This document shows, in pieces, positions 1 through 9,976 of a DNA stretch of 64,000 nt; within the stretch, counting starts at the first letter, position 1; each line of letters begins with the position of its first letter. Under the pieces are notes generated by a model. It did not search any database and was not told where the DNA came from. It worked only from the letters and a program-made list of their open reading frames with translations. Position numbers and translations under genes: made by a program. The stretch is from assembly GCA_947177165.1 (NCBI GenBank), contig CAMWTP010000001.1:124001-188000 (forward strand), in the 5' to 3' direction. The DNA comes from an uncultured Lachnospiraceae bacterium. Its GTDB lineage: Bacteria; Bacillota; Clostridia; Lachnospirales; Lachnospiraceae.

Positions 1-702
1 AATATCCGCAATGACAGGACAGTCTTTCCCTGTATCGGCAAAGCTGATGTCATCGTGAACCTCAATGCTCGAGATCGCTTTGGAGTAGGCGACCAGATCG
101 TCAAAGCACAAAATACTGTTCTCCAACATGGATATAATATTGTAATCGCAGTCGTCATACATCCGGTAGAGCATCTCAATATCCAGCCTGGAGACTCCGC
201 GCGTCAGATTGTTGGTATCAATGCGGATACCGTATGTAAGCGCTGTTGCAATCTTCCTGTCCATCGGAACATTATTTTCAAAAAAATACTGGGCAATCAT
301 AGTCGCACAGGCGCCGACCTCTGGGCGGATGTCACAGAACCGGTACGCAAACATATCATTATTCGGGTGGTGGTCGACACAGATAATCTCATCCCCCGTA
401 ATATCAATAATGTTGGAATTCCCTTTCTGGGAATCCACCAGAATCACTTCATCCTCATCGCTCAGCACCTTTTCCAGGTCGTCCACGTTCAGAAGCTCGA
501 TTTCCATGATTTCCACAAGCTTTACGGTACTGTACCTGTTGATCTTTCCTTTGTAACACAGCGTCGCGTCCACGCCGCGCAGACCGAGCAGCCTCTGCAG
601 TCCATATGCGCTTGCGATCGCATCCGGATCTGGAAAATTGTGTGTCTGTATATACACATGTTCCCGATTGATCTCTCCGAGCAGTCTGTCCAAATTTGTC
701 AT
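1..702 (-). CDS. DHH-family phosphoesterase (5' part; runs off the window)
   Basis: The 234 visible residues are the N-terminal part of a DHH/DHHA1 phosphoesterase (NrnA-like nanoRNase/pAp phosphatase or a relative). The metal-binding motifs are in order: NFPDPDAIASA near residue 25, a VDSQKG segment near 105, and the signature VDHHP near 120. Family members hydrolyse phosphodiester or phosphomonoester bonds of short oligonucleotides or pAp with Mn2+; which substrate applies here cannot be told without the C-terminal DHHA1 domain, which lies left of position 1. The ATG at 700-702 follows a GGGGG ribosome binding site. I translated this strand directly; a long frame on the other strand is only its shadow. 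Confidence 0.9.
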   Translation of the reverse strand, partial: MTNLDRLLGEINREHVYIQTHNFPDPDAIASAYGLQRLLGLRGVDATLCYKGKINRYSTVKLVEIMEIELLNVDDLEKVLSDEDEVILVDSQKGNSNIIDITGDEIICVDHHPNNDMFAYRFCDIRPEVGACATMIAQYFFENNVPMDRKIATALTYGIRIDTNNLTRGVSRLDIEMLYRMYDDCDYNIISMLENSILCFDDLVAYSKAISSIEVHDDISFADTGKDCPVIADI

Positions 703-821
703 ACGATTCCCCCCTACAGCCTTCATCATTCTTATACTCCTATATTTTATTTTAACACATTTTATGCTGCCTGTCTGCTAATCAGCCTGAAATTTTTCTC
801 AAGGAAATGCACCGGAGTCTC

Positions 822-850
822 TGGAAAATCTCAACCGCACATGCTATAAT
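822..850 (+). promoter_or_regulatory. Candidate promoter of the AraC gene
   Basis: TATAAT at 845-850 is preceded by TGGAAA at 822-827 with a 17-base spacer. The -10 is perfect and the -35 is weak, which fits a regulated gene. It lies about 85 bases before the AraC start. Nothing else notable was seen in 703-933. Confidence 0.35.
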
Positions 851-933
851 AGCTGGACATGGATTAAAAGCTTCATCCGCGGCACTATAATCAACCACTT
901 ATATCCCAAGACAACACAGAGAGGTTATCCGTT

Positions 934-1836
934 ATGTACAATCTTTTTGAACCAGGGGACTTGCTGAATGCTCCCTACGAGGCTTTCCTGTTTGATACGA
1001 CCAGGCACAATTTTCCTGTGAGATCGCACTGGCACCATTATATGGAAATCATTCTGATGGTTGAAGGAACAGCCATGATCGAAAGTGATGAGAAACAGTA
1101 CCTGCTGCATCCCGGCGACATGGCTGCCCTCCCCCCGAAAAGCATCCACGCAGTTTATAAAGCGCCTGACATGCAGGATGATCTTTTGTATTACGTGATC
1201 AAATTCGACCTGAACCGGTTCCGTGAAAATATCGGCTATGTGCCCCAGCTTAAGAGTGCAGTCCTGCAGGCGATGGACAACCCGGAGGTGTCCTTTTTCT
1301 TCTCATCGCAGGAGCTTGCTGGTTTTCCGGTCCTGGAATTTGTGCGCGGCTGCGCGCGGGAAGCCCACTCAAAACATTACGGACACTACATGATCATATA
1401 CTCCTACCTCAACTGTATCCTGGTCAATATGCTGCGCATCTGGCGGGAGCGCGGATTTACGCCGTCCTACGAGATCTCTCCTCCGTCGGGCAGCTCCATC
1501 GAGACCATCACCGAGTACATCGACGCACACTCTGACCAGCCACTGAAGGTAGAACAGCTTGCCATACGATGCAATATGAGCTACTCCTTTTTCGCGAAGC
1601 AGTTCCGACAGATCTACGGGCGCTCCTGCAAGGAGTACATCGAATACATCCGCGTGATCAAGACGGAGGACATGCTGCTTTTCACCGATTATGACATGAC
1701 CTATATCAGCCAGGCGGCCGGTTTCGCCGACTGCAGCCATATGATCAAAACCTTTCGAAAGTACAAAAACATTACCCCGAAACAGTTCCGCATGCAGAAT
1801 ACCAAAAATGTGCGCGGTTCCTTGATGCAATCATAA
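934..1836 (+). CDS. AraC-family transcriptional regulator
   Basis: This is a 300-residue cytoplasmic DNA-binding protein. The N-terminal half is a cupin-like effector domain (His-rich RSHWHHYMEI near residue 30, then HPGDMAALPP near 60). The last 100 residues are a double helix-turn-helix AraC domain, with LKVEQLAIRCNMSYSFFAKQF as the first HTH and the family signature around YISQAAGFADCSHMIKTFRK. AraC proteins with this cupin type usually respond to a sugar or small metabolite; no dedicated transport or catabolic gene sits beside it, so the ligand is unknown. The start has a GAGAGG ribosome binding site. It is divergent from the DHH gene and convergent with the helicase gene, and shares a terminator with the latter. 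Confidence 0.93.
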   Translation: MYNLFEPGDLLNAPYEAFLFDTTRHNFPVRSHWHHYMEIILMVEGTAMIESDEKQYLLHPGDMAALPPKSIHAVYKAPDMQDDLLYYVIKFDLNRFRENIGYVPQLKSAVLQAMDNPEVSFFFSSQELAGFPVLEFVRGCAREAHSKHYGHYMIIYSYLNCILVNMLRIWRERGFTPSYEISPPSGSSIETITEYIDAHSDQPLKVEQLAIRCNMSYSFFAKQFRQIYGRSCKEYIEYIRVIKTEDMLLFTDYDMTYISQAAGFADCSHMIKTFRKYKNITPKQFRMQNTKNVRGSLMQS

Positions 1837-1851
1837 GGCTCTGCGGGAAAT

Positions 1852-1881
1852 AAAGGCAGGACACCAAAATGTCCTGCCTTT
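1852..1881. terminator. Bidirectional intrinsic terminator
   Basis: An 11-bp perfect stem (AAAGGCAGGAC / GTCCTGCCTTT) with an 8-base loop, followed by T residues on the plus strand and preceded by A residues. It lies between the convergent AraC and helicase genes and can serve both. Confidence 0.8.
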
Positions 1882-1887
1882 TTCTGA

Positions 1888-4800
1888 TTATCCCTGCAGC
1901 AAATCCAACAATTCGTCCCTGCTCATACTGCCGAGCTGTCCCAGCTCACCGTTCATAACCTGCTCCGCGAGGTCGCGCTTTGTCTCCTGCAGTTTCAGGA
2001 TTTTCTCCTCGACACTGTGTCTTGCAATCAGCTTATACACTGTCACTTTTTTCGTCTGCCCGATGCGGTGTGCCCTGTCCGTCGCCTGATTCTGCGCCGC
2101 GACATTCCACCATGGGTCGTAGTGAATGACGACATCCGCCCCTGTCAGGTTCAGACCGACGCCGCCCGCCTTCAGGGAGATCAAAAATACCGGAACTTCG
2201 TCCTCATTAAATGCCTTCACAAGCTGCAGCCGCTTCTCCTTGGACGTTTCGCCTGTAATCACATAATAGGCAATCCCCTGCTTGTCAAGGCGCTTCCTGA
2301 TCAGATCAAGCATTGATGTAAACTGGGAGAACAGCAGCATCTTGTGCCCGCCGTCCATCGCACTCTCCACCAGTTCCACACAGGAGTCAAGCTTTGCCGA
2401 CTCTCCTGTATAATTGTCGAAACACAGGCCTGGATCGCAGCAGATCTGTCGGAGTCTTGTCAGCTCCGCCAGCACCTTCATCTTATTTTTGTTGAAATCT
2501 TCATCGTCCTGCTTTGCCAGCATTTCCTGCATGTGTACTACCTGTGCATCGTAAGCCATCTGCTGCGCCTTGTCGAATTTTACATAGCGCACTTCCTCAA
2601 GCTTATCCGGAAGGTCTTTCAGGACATCTGATTTCAGGCGGCGCATGATAAAGGGGCCTACCATCCTCTGCAGCCTCGCCATGGCATCTTTGTCGTCGTA
2701 CTTGGCAATGGGCGTCTCGATCTCCCTCTTGAAAACCTCATAGCTGTACAGGAATCCCGGCATCAGATAGTCGAAAATACTCCACAGCTCGCTCAGCCTG
2801 TTCTCGATCGGCGTACCTGTCAGCGCAATCCGCATCTGGCTGTCGATGACCTTGACCGCCTTTGCCGCCGCTGTCGTGTGATTCTTGATGTACTGCGCCT
2901 CGTCGATCACCTCATACGTAAACTTCTTCCCTTCATAATAGGAAATATCTCTCCTGAGCAGATCGTAGGAAGTGACACTCACGTCATAATCTGCGCAATC
3001 CTCAATCTTTTTCTGGCGCTCCTGCTGGTCGCCCGTGATAAGCTGTACCTTTAACTCCGGTCCAAACCGGTCAAACTCCTCGCCCCAGTTGAATACCAGC
3101 GAAGCCGGCGCGACGACGAGCGTGGTCACGCCTTTCTTTTTTTCGGATAATAAAAAGGAAATTGTCTGTATCGTCTTGCCAAGTCCCATATCGTCCGCCA
3201 GGATTCCGCCAAACTGGCAGGACTCCAGTGTTTTGAGCCATTTATAACCATTTTTCTGGTAGCTGCGCATGACGCGCCTGAGACTCGCGGGCACTTCGTA
3301 GTCCGCATCGCTGATCGTCTTGAAATTCTTGACCATCTCACGGAAAGTGTGATCGCGGTTTGTATACAGCCCTTCCTTCTCCTCGAGAAGCTTGTCCAGA
3401 TAGAGCGTCCGATAGACTGGCAGATGGATTTTGCCCTTGATAAACTCCTTGGGCGGAAGATGCATCGTGTCCATCAGCTCTTTCAGCATCTGAAGATTTT
3501 CATCTTCCAGATTGATAAAATCACCATTTTTCAGCCTGTAATATTTCTTGCGCAGTTTATAGCCCTTCAGCACGTCGAGCAGCTCTTCCCTGCTGATGTT
3601 CTCCGTGTCTATCTCCAGATCCAGCAGCCCGCTCGAGACGGACACACCGACTGACATGCGCATCTTCCGCACAATATTCAGGCTCTTGAACGCATTCGTG
3701 CAGCGCACCTCACCGAGCTCGGCCAGCCGCTCCACACCATTGTTCAACACCTCATAGATGCTGTCCTCCTCACAGCCGCAGTAAAACAGATCGCGCTCCT
3801 TGTCTGCATATGGGAAGACCTGCTTTGTGAGAAAGAAAACCTCGCGCTCACGCCCCTCAAGCCGGAAGCTCTCATAATACGAGGTGACAGGGTCCGACAG
3901 CACGGACGCTATCACAGAGCACTCCTTTTCCCCATAGCGGGCCGTCAGGCGGCATGTGATATCACCGTTCACAGAGTCGAGATAAAATACAAATACCACC
4001 TCGGGCGGCAGATATTTGTGAATTTCCTCGCTGTCCTCCTCCATGACCGTAAAGACCTCCTCAAGCTGCGGGAGCATGGAGTAATAGAAATCCGTCAGCT
4101 TGGAACGCCCAATCTGAAAATTGATCTGGCCTCCATTTGACATCGCAAGCAGCGGACGTATTTTATCTGTAACCTCAATATCCGTTTTGTACAGCACATT
4201 ATCCTTGATATAGCAGGCGCTGGCAGCACCGATAAAGAACTCCGGCATATTACAGGAGACATCGATTCCGTGAAACTCTTTCTTTCTGCCAATCCTGCTC
4301 CTGCGTATCTGCATGGTGAGCTTCGGCGTTCCCTCCTTGCAGGAAAGCTGCGCCTTTCCTCTTTTCTCAGAGGTTTTGTCCTCGTACTCGACGGCATCAC
4401 CGCCCATTATTTCACAGAACTGGTCAAGCCGCCAGCCATACAGTTCAAAGTCAGAACATTTACGTTTTCTCTCATAATAATAGTAGCGCATCTCGCTGAT
4501 GCGGTTGATAATATCCTCTTCCTCCTGGATGACTTTGCTTACAAATTCATACCACTGTCTTGCGCGGGGCGCAAAATTGTTGATGTTCTGGTTCAGTTGC
4601 GTGCTCGTTCCGTACTGTACGGTCTCGGAACCGCGCACCTGCGCACAGAACTCAATCAGGTCTTTGATCACGAATAGTTTTCCCACGCCAATCTTGAAAG
4701 AAATCCGCAGTCCGTCCTGATTGCGGATCAGCCGGGGAACAAGATTCAGCGCTTCCTCCTGCATGGTCGCACTCGCCACAATCTGGTTCGTGTGATTGCG

Positions 4801-6060
4801 CTGAAAATCAGCGAGCAGCATCGCCCCCCGCTTATCCGTCGCATCGCCGACTTCCTTTTGCTCCATGTATGTCTGGGCATACTGAAGCCCTGCCGCGATA
4901 AAAGCGCAATTATTGTCCATCCGCGTGTACCAGCCATACCGATATGTCCGGTTGCATTCGGGACAGCTGCATTCCGTCCGGAGCATCGTGTCTCTGTTGA
5001 AAATCAAGTTGACAGGGTACTGCCGCTTGCGGTGCTCTGCGATCGCGCTCACATGTGCTGCCATGTCATCCATCTGTTCATAGTAACCGACATCAATGCT
5101 CTTTACTACGACAGCACCAGATTCAAGGTACTGCTGCCCCTTCACAAGCGCCTCTTTCGAAAAGTCCTGTTTTTTCCTGATCGTGTCGATGTCAAAATAC
5201 TGATAATGCGGCTGTGTATCCTCCTCGTTCTTTCTCGCGATTGCTGCCCTTATCTTCTCTTCCTTTTTCCTCATGACCTCCTCTTCCTGTTCCCTTCTCT
5301 TTTTCTCTTCTTCCGCCCGTCTCTCCCGCTCTTCTATTGCCCGGCGTGCGGCCTCCTCCTGCTGTCTCTTCTCCTCCTCCGCTCTTCTCGCGGCTTCCTC
5401 CTCGCGCGCCTTCCGCTGTGCTTCCTCCGCCTCCGCGCGTTTCCGTCTCCGCTCCGCCTTCTGCGCTGCCTTTTGTGCCTTCCTCTCGGCAATCCGCTGC
5501 TCTGTCTCCTCTTTCTTTGCCCGCTTTGCCGCTTCCTCAGCCGCTATGCGCTCCGCCTCGAGCTGCGCCTTTGACTTTCTCCCGCGCTTTTTCGGCGCTG
5601 GCGCTTCTGCATTCACATCCGCGTTTTCCGTTTTCTGTGCCGACAATGTTTGTTCTTCCTTTGCATTGGATGTTCCGCCTGCGATCGCTGTATCCCACAT
5701 CTCCTGAAAATCGTTTATCTCTGTCCTGCTCTGCCCTGACTCTGCTGCATCACCTGGCGGCGTCTCTCTCTCCTGCTGCGGTCCGCTTTTTGCCGCCGGC
5801 TTTTTTTCCTGTTCAATCTGGTACAGCACTGCTGCCATATGTTCACATTTCCTGCCGCTCCTCGCCTTGGGGCACTTACACTTCATGATAAACGGTGCGC
5901 CCTCCCTGAGTGTGATGGAAACCTCTGCCCGCGCTCCCCTCGCCATCACCGCCGCATCGATATGTGTTTCGTCTCTCCTCATGAATGTGATCCTGCTGCT
6001 GTCAATCGACCTTGCCCGCATCAGCGCAACACTGTCAAATAATTTTTCCCATCTGTACAT
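1888..6060 (-). CDS. SWIM zinc-finger SNF2-family helicase
   Basis: A 1390-residue DNA-dependent ATPase of the bacterial SNF2/RapA group. Visible in order: a SWIM zinc finger near residues 60-75 (CKCP then CEH), a highly charged Lys/Glu/Arg-rich coiled coil at about 150-285, a second cysteine cluster near 365 (CSCPEC), a central SNF2-associated region, then the helicase core with Walker A (LADDMGLGKT, about residue 957), the DEAQ-type Walker B (VIDEAQYIKN, about 1050), LTGTPIENR (motif III), and a C-terminal lobe with LLFSQF, LKAGGVGLNLTGA and the arginine finger DRAHRIGQ. All key motifs are intact. Such proteins remodel DNA-protein complexes; the exact role in Clostridia is not known. The start follows AGGAAAG. 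Confidence 0.95.
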   Translation of the reverse strand: MYRWEKLFDSVALMRARSIDSSRITFMRRDETHIDAAVMARGARAEVSITLREGAPFIMKCKCPKARSGRKCEHMAAVLYQIEQEKKPAAKSGPQQERETPPGDAAESGQSRTEINDFQEMWDTAIAGGTSNAKEEQTLSAQKTENADVNAEAPAPKKRGRKSKAQLEAERIAAEEAAKRAKKEETEQRIAERKAQKAAQKAERRRKRAEAEEAQRKAREEEAARRAEEEKRQQEEAARRAIEERERRAEEEKKRREQEEEVMRKKEEKIRAAIARKNEEDTQPHYQYFDIDTIRKKQDFSKEALVKGQQYLESGAVVVKSIDVGYYEQMDDMAAHVSAIAEHRKRQYPVNLIFNRDTMLRTECSCPECNRTYRYGWYTRMDNNCAFIAAGLQYAQTYMEQKEVGDATDKRGAMLLADFQRNHTNQIVASATMQEEALNLVPRLIRNQDGLRISFKIGVGKLFVIKDLIEFCAQVRGSETVQYGTSTQLNQNINNFAPRARQWYEFVSKVIQEEEDIINRISEMRYYYYERKRKCSDFELYGWRLDQFCEIMGGDAVEYEDKTSEKRGKAQLSCKEGTPKLTMQIRRSRIGRKKEFHGIDVSCNMPEFFIGAASACYIKDNVLYKTDIEVTDKIRPLLAMSNGGQINFQIGRSKLTDFYYSMLPQLEEVFTVMEEDSEEIHKYLPPEVVFVFYLDSVNGDITCRLTARYGEKECSVIASVLSDPVTSYYESFRLEGREREVFFLTKQVFPYADKERDLFYCGCEEDSIYEVLNNGVERLAELGEVRCTNAFKSLNIVRKMRMSVGVSVSSGLLDLEIDTENISREELLDVLKGYKLRKKYYRLKNGDFINLEDENLQMLKELMDTMHLPPKEFIKGKIHLPVYRTLYLDKLLEEKEGLYTNRDHTFREMVKNFKTISDADYEVPASLRRVMRSYQKNGYKWLKTLESCQFGGILADDMGLGKTIQTISFLLSEKKKGVTTLVVAPASLVFNWGEEFDRFGPELKVQLITGDQQERQKKIEDCADYDVSVTSYDLLRRDISYYEGKKFTYEVIDEAQYIKNHTTAAAKAVKVIDSQMRIALTGTPIENRLSELWSIFDYLMPGFLYSYEVFKREIETPIAKYDDKDAMARLQRMVGPFIMRRLKSDVLKDLPDKLEEVRYVKFDKAQQMAYDAQVVHMQEMLAKQDDEDFNKNKMKVLAELTRLRQICCDPGLCFDNYTGESAKLDSCVELVESAMDGGHKMLLFSQFTSMLDLIRKRLDKQGIAYYVITGETSKEKRLQLVKAFNEDEVPVFLISLKAGGVGLNLTGADVVIHYDPWWNVAAQNQATDRAHRIGQTKKVTVYKLIARHSVEEKILKLQETKRDLAEQVMNGELGQLGSMSRDELLDLLQG

Positions 6061-6287
6061 TATTCTTTCCTACTTTTTATCCCTGATTGCTCTCCTTGTG
6101 ATCCCGCTCCGCCTGAGGCCGGCAAAACCAGTCATCTCCCGCAGCAGGTTCAGTTCGATATCATCATACCATCATATCCGCCAAAAGTCGAGAACTATTA
6201 GCCGAATATATCGAATACGCGGTCATCATTCCCCGTAACGCAAACAACAGTCCAAAACATCGTTTCCAATGGTTCAGACTGCTGCTC

Positions 6288-6317
6288 TGATATTTTTGAA
6301 TGTGATATTTTTGAATG
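6288..6317. repeat. Two tandem copies of a 15-bp unit
   Basis: TGATATTTTTGAATG occurs twice, head to tail and without mismatch, immediately downstream of the xylulokinase stop. The rest of 6061-6320 holds the helicase upstream region and no other recognisable feature. Confidence 0.7.
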
Positions 6318-6320
6318 GTC

Positions 6321-7796
6321 TTATGAAATCTCCGGGAACAGCTCCTTCACAGCCGGATAAATCCGGGCAAACTTGCGGTACCGCTCCTCGTAGCGCGCCG
6401 CGAGCTCCTCGTCAGGTTCCACGCTGTCAACCACCTTGACAAGCTTTGCCGCTGCCTCCTCCACGGAAGCGTACTCGCCGCAGGCAACCGCCGCAAGGAT
6501 TGCTCCGCCGTAGCCTGGTCCCTCCTCGCTCTCAATCATGTCAAGCCGGATATTTAACACATTTGCAAAAATCTTTTTCCAGAGCGGACTCTTCGCACCG
6601 CCGCCGCAGATCTTGGACGACTGTATGTTAATACCAAGGCTCTTTGCCACCTCAAAGGAATCGCGGATCGCAAATGCAACGCCCTCGAGCACTGCCTGAT
6701 ACAGATCGGCCCTTGTCGAGTCCATCGTCATGCCGATAAAAGTACCGCGCGCGTTGGCATCGTTGTGCGGGGAGCGCTCACCCATCAGATATGGAAGGAA
6801 GTAGACATGATTGTTCCCCAGCCTGTCATCTGTGATCGCCGCCTGCTCCCTGCCAAACTCCGCGGTCTGCATGATATCCTCCATCCACCACTTGTTGCAG
6901 GAAGCCGCACTCAGCATACAGCCCATCAGATGATATCTGCCGTCCGCGTGCGCAAAGGAATGGAGCGCGTTATTCCTGTCGACGCCAAAGTTCCTGCTGG
7001 ATATAAAGATTGTCCCGCTTGTTCCGAGGGAGATGTTGCACATGCCGTCGCCGACTGTTCCGGTCCCGATGGCCGCCGCCGCATTGTCGCCCGCGCCTGC
7101 TGCCACTTTTACATTTTCGGACAATCCAAGCTCCGCTGCGACCTCCGGTTTCAGTGTGCCCACAACCTCATAGCTCTCATAGATCCTGGCAAGCTGCGAC
7201 TCATTCACACCGCAGATTTCCATCATCTCGCGCGACCAGCACTTGTGCTCCACGTCAAAGAGAAGCATGCCTGATGCGTCGGAAACATCTGTACAAAAGC
7301 TTCCCGTAAGCATATAGGCAATATAATCTTTTGGAAGCATAATCTTGCTGATCTTTGCGAAATTCCCGGGTTCTTTGTTCTTCACCCACAGAATCTTCGG
7401 CGCTGTAAATCCAGTAAACGCGATATTTGCCGTGTACTTTGACAGTTTGTCTCTTCCAATCTCATTGTTGAGATAGTCTGTCTCCTCCTGTGTCCTGCCG
7501 TCATTCCACAGGATTGCGGGACGGATCACATTGTCGTCCTTGTCCAATATCACAAGCCCATGCATCTGACCGCCAAAGCTGATGCCTGCCACCTGCGACT
7601 TGTCGCAGTCCTTTGTCAGTTCTGTCAAGCCCTCTTTCACCGCGCTCCACCAGTCCTCCGGCTTCTGCTCACTCCAGCCCGGCTGCGGGAAATACAGCGG
7701 ATACTCCTTAGAGACAATGTTTGCAATCTTCCCGTTTCCCTCCATTAAGAGAAGCTTTACCGCCGATGTTCCAAGATCCACGCCTACATAGTACAT
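6321..7796 (-). CDS. xylB: Xylulokinase
   Basis: A 491-residue FGGY-family carbohydrate kinase that phosphorylates D-xylulose with ATP, feeding the pentose phosphate pathway. The N-terminal phosphate loop GVDLGTSAVK, the FGGQMHG segment, the NDGRTQEE region and the FGGY C-terminal signature GGGAKSPLWKKIFAN are all present. An in-frame extension of 27 codons exists, but the ATG at 7794-7796 is preceded by GGAGGT at good spacing and starts exactly at the family N-terminus, so I use it. There is no adjacent xylA or xylose transporter, so this may be a solitary kinase; another ketose kinase of the family remains possible. Confidence 0.9.
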   Translation of the reverse strand: MYYVGVDLGTSAVKLLLMEGNGKIANIVSKEYPLYFPQPGWSEQKPEDWWSAVKEGLTELTKDCDKSQVAGISFGGQMHGLVILDKDDNVIRPAILWNDGRTQEETDYLNNEIGRDKLSKYTANIAFTGFTAPKILWVKNKEPGNFAKISKIMLPKDYIAYMLTGSFCTDVSDASGMLLFDVEHKCWSREMMEICGVNESQLARIYESYEVVGTLKPEVAAELGLSENVKVAAGAGDNAAAAIGTGTVGDGMCNISLGTSGTIFISSRNFGVDRNNALHSFAHADGRYHLMGCMLSAASCNKWWMEDIMQTAEFGREQAAITDDRLGNNHVYFLPYLMGERSPHNDANARGTFIGMTMDSTRADLYQAVLEGVAFAIRDSFEVAKSLGINIQSSKICGGGAKSPLWKKIFANVLNIRLDMIESEEGPGYGGAILAAVACGEYASVEEAAAKLVKVVDSVEPDEELAARYEERYRKFARIYPAVKELFPEIS

Positions 7797-8134
7797 AAAA
7801 ATACCTCCATTCGTTTTTTGCATTTGTGCGCCCGCTATGTGCTCGAGCACGCTGGTGTTCAAAAAAGATACCGCCATGCGGCATTCTGCGCCTGGGAACT
7901 GTGTATGAAAAAATCCCTGTCAGGGTTATGTTTTTGCAGTTCCCTGATGCCTGCACCGATGTGCTGCATAGCGATATCTGTTACCTATGAAATATAGTAT
8001 ACAAGGTTTCTTTCTATTTTTCATGGTATAAACTATACTAAATTTACCCCAAAAATTTGTAATAATTCACATCCCTCTTTCGTTCTGTCAAAAAAGGAAT
8101 AAAAGATACATGCTTCCGAGACACGGATTCCCAG
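7797..8134 (-). promoter_or_regulatory. Upstream region of xylB with palindromes
   Basis: A 338-base gene-free stretch. A candidate -10 TATACT (7996-8001, minus strand) lies close to the palindrome GTATA-AAC-TATAC (8026-8038), a possible operator. In the leader an inverted repeat GGGAACTG (7894-7901) / CAGTTCCC (7937-7944) encloses a smaller CCCTG-T-CAGGG hairpin. No convincing -35 box and no clear glmS terminator were seen. Confidence 0.35.
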
Positions 8135-9976
8135 TTATTCCACGGTCACAACCTTTGCCAGATTGCGCGGCTTGTCGACATCTAATCCCTTATCCCGCGA
8201 CACATAAAATGCCGTCAGCTGCAGAGCGACAACGGCTGGAAATACCATCAGCTCGTCGCGGAGTGCCGGCAGACGGTAGACACGCTCCCACTGTTCCGGA
8301 TTTTCAAGCGCTGCGTCCTCCCGCACAAACACATACACCTTCGCGCCTCTCGCCTTCACCTCAAGCGCGTTGGAGAGTTCCTTTGAGATGACCTTTTGCT
8401 GTGTCACGAGCGTGATGACCGGCGTCTTATCCGTGACCAGCGCGATCGTCCCATGCTTTAATTCCCCGGACGCGTACGCCTCCGAATGAATGTAGGATAT
8501 CTCTTTCAGCTTCAACGAACCTTCCAACAGCGCTGTGTAGTCCTGCCCCCTGCCGATCATAAACACATCTTTCGCGTCCATAATGCAGTGCGCAAGTTCC
8601 CGAAACGCCTTTTTGTCCGAAAGAATCTTTTCGACGGAATCCGGCACCGTGATCAGCTCCCGGATAAACGCCTTTGTCTGCTCCGCTGTGTACACGCCGC
8701 GCACATAAGCCATGCGGCAGGCCAGCATATAGAGCGCCGTGATCTGTGTTGTGTACGCCTTTGTGCTCGCCACGGCGATCTCCGGACCTGCGTTCGTGTA
8801 GAGCACATACTCGCTCTCACGCGCGATGGTAGAACCCTTGACATTGACAATCGAGAGATTTCCCGCACCTCTGCGCTTTGCGTATTTGAGTGCCTCCAGC
8901 GTGTCAATCGTCTCGCCGGACTGCGAGATCGCTATGACAAGCGTGCGGTCGTCGACCACAGGGTCATTGTAGATAAACTCTGAGGCCAGCTCCACGGTCA
9001 CGGGTATTTTCAGCAACGGCTGCATGAGCGATTTTGCCACCAGACCTGCGTGCATCGCCGTCCCGCAGCCGATAATCGTAATCTTCTCATACTTGTCAAG
9101 CAGCCAGTCAGGAATGTTGTCAACACTAAGGTCCGGCATGCCGTCTCTGCACCTGCACAGAATCGTCTCCTGTATCACCTGGGGCTGCTCCGCGATCTCC
9201 TTTTCCATAAAAAATTCATAGCCGTTCTTGCCGTTTCCTCCAAGCTGCCAGTCGACATGCAGATAATCCGGCTCCACCTTCCCGTCCTCTTTGTCAAGCA
9301 TCGTAATCTTCCCCGGTTCCAGTATCGTGAGCACATCTTCCGGCACAACAAAATACTCGGACACATATTCTGACAGCGCTGTCACATCTGATGCCAGAAA
9401 TGCCTCCCTGCGGTCTTTGCCCACACCCGCTATGATCGGGCTGACATTTCTGATGGCATAGATCTTGTCGGGAATGTCCGCAAAAAGGATTCCGAGCGCA
9501 AACGTTCCTTTCAGCATGCGGACAACTTCTCTGATCACCGCCTTTGCATCGCCCTTATAAAATTTGTCAAGGAGCGCTGCCACCACCTCTGTATCCGTCT
9601 GTGAGACCAGCCTTTCCGCCAGATTGTATTTTGCCGTCAGTTCCTGATAATTCTCTATGATACCGTTGTGGACAATCGTCACGCTGCCGCAGGTGTGCGG
9701 GTGCGCATTCTCATTTGTCACGCCGCCGTGCGTCGCCCATCTGGTGTGCCCGATCCCGCTCAGTGCCTTTTTCTTTCCGCCCTGGGCATCCTCTCTCTCA
9801 CACATTGCGCGGAGCTTCGCCACCTTGCCGGCACGCTTCATGACCTGCATCTGTCCGTCCCCGCACACCAGCGCCATCCCTGCGCTGTCATAACCGCGGT
9901 ACTCAAGCGTCTCGAGCGCCCGCAGGATCACACGCTGCACATCTCTATGTCCTGTATAACCAATAATTCCACACAT
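8135..9976 (-). CDS. glmS: Glutamine--fructose-6-phosphate aminotransferase (isomerizing)
   Basis: A 613-residue enzyme that makes glucosamine-6-phosphate from fructose-6-phosphate and glutamine, the entry to peptidoglycan and amino-sugar synthesis. The mature N-terminal nucleophile is the Cys of MCGIIGY; GHTRWATHG and the glutaminase fold follow, then two SIS domains (SQSGETIDTLEAL, GRGQDYTALLEG) and the C-terminal DKPRNLAKVVTVE. The start is fixed by the catalytic Cys and by GAGGAG upstream; the ten-codon in-frame extension would bury the nucleophile. I saw no glmS ribozyme upstream, so regulation is probably not by that route. Confidence 0.97.
   Translation of the reverse strand: MCGIIGYTGHRDVQRVILRALETLEYRGYDSAGMALVCGDGQMQVMKRAGKVAKLRAMCEREDAQGGKKKALSGIGHTRWATHGGVTNENAHPHTCGSVTIVHNGIIENYQELTAKYNLAERLVSQTDTEVVAALLDKFYKGDAKAVIREVVRMLKGTFALGILFADIPDKIYAIRNVSPIIAGVGKDRREAFLASDVTALSEYVSEYFVVPEDVLTILEPGKITMLDKEDGKVEPDYLHVDWQLGGNGKNGYEFFMEKEIAEQPQVIQETILCRCRDGMPDLSVDNIPDWLLDKYEKITIIGCGTAMHAGLVAKSLMQPLLKIPVTVELASEFIYNDPVVDDRTLVIAISQSGETIDTLEALKYAKRRGAGNLSIVNVKGSTIARESEYVLYTNAGPEIAVASTKAYTTQITALYMLACRMAYVRGVYTAEQTKAFIRELITVPDSVEKILSDKKAFRELAHCIMDAKDVFMIGRGQDYTALLEGSLKLKEISYIHSEAYASGELKHGTIALVTDKTPVITLVTQQKVISKELSNALEVKARGAKVYVFVREDAALENPEQWERVYRLPALRDELMVFPAVVALQLTAFYVSRDKGLDVDKPRNLAKVVTVE

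Noticed and set aside
4792-5888. Long plus-strand open frames rich in Leu/Pro/Ser opposite the helicase coiled coil
   Set aside because: They are antisense shadows of the Lys/Glu/Arg-rich repeats; no ribosome binding sites and no recognisable domains.
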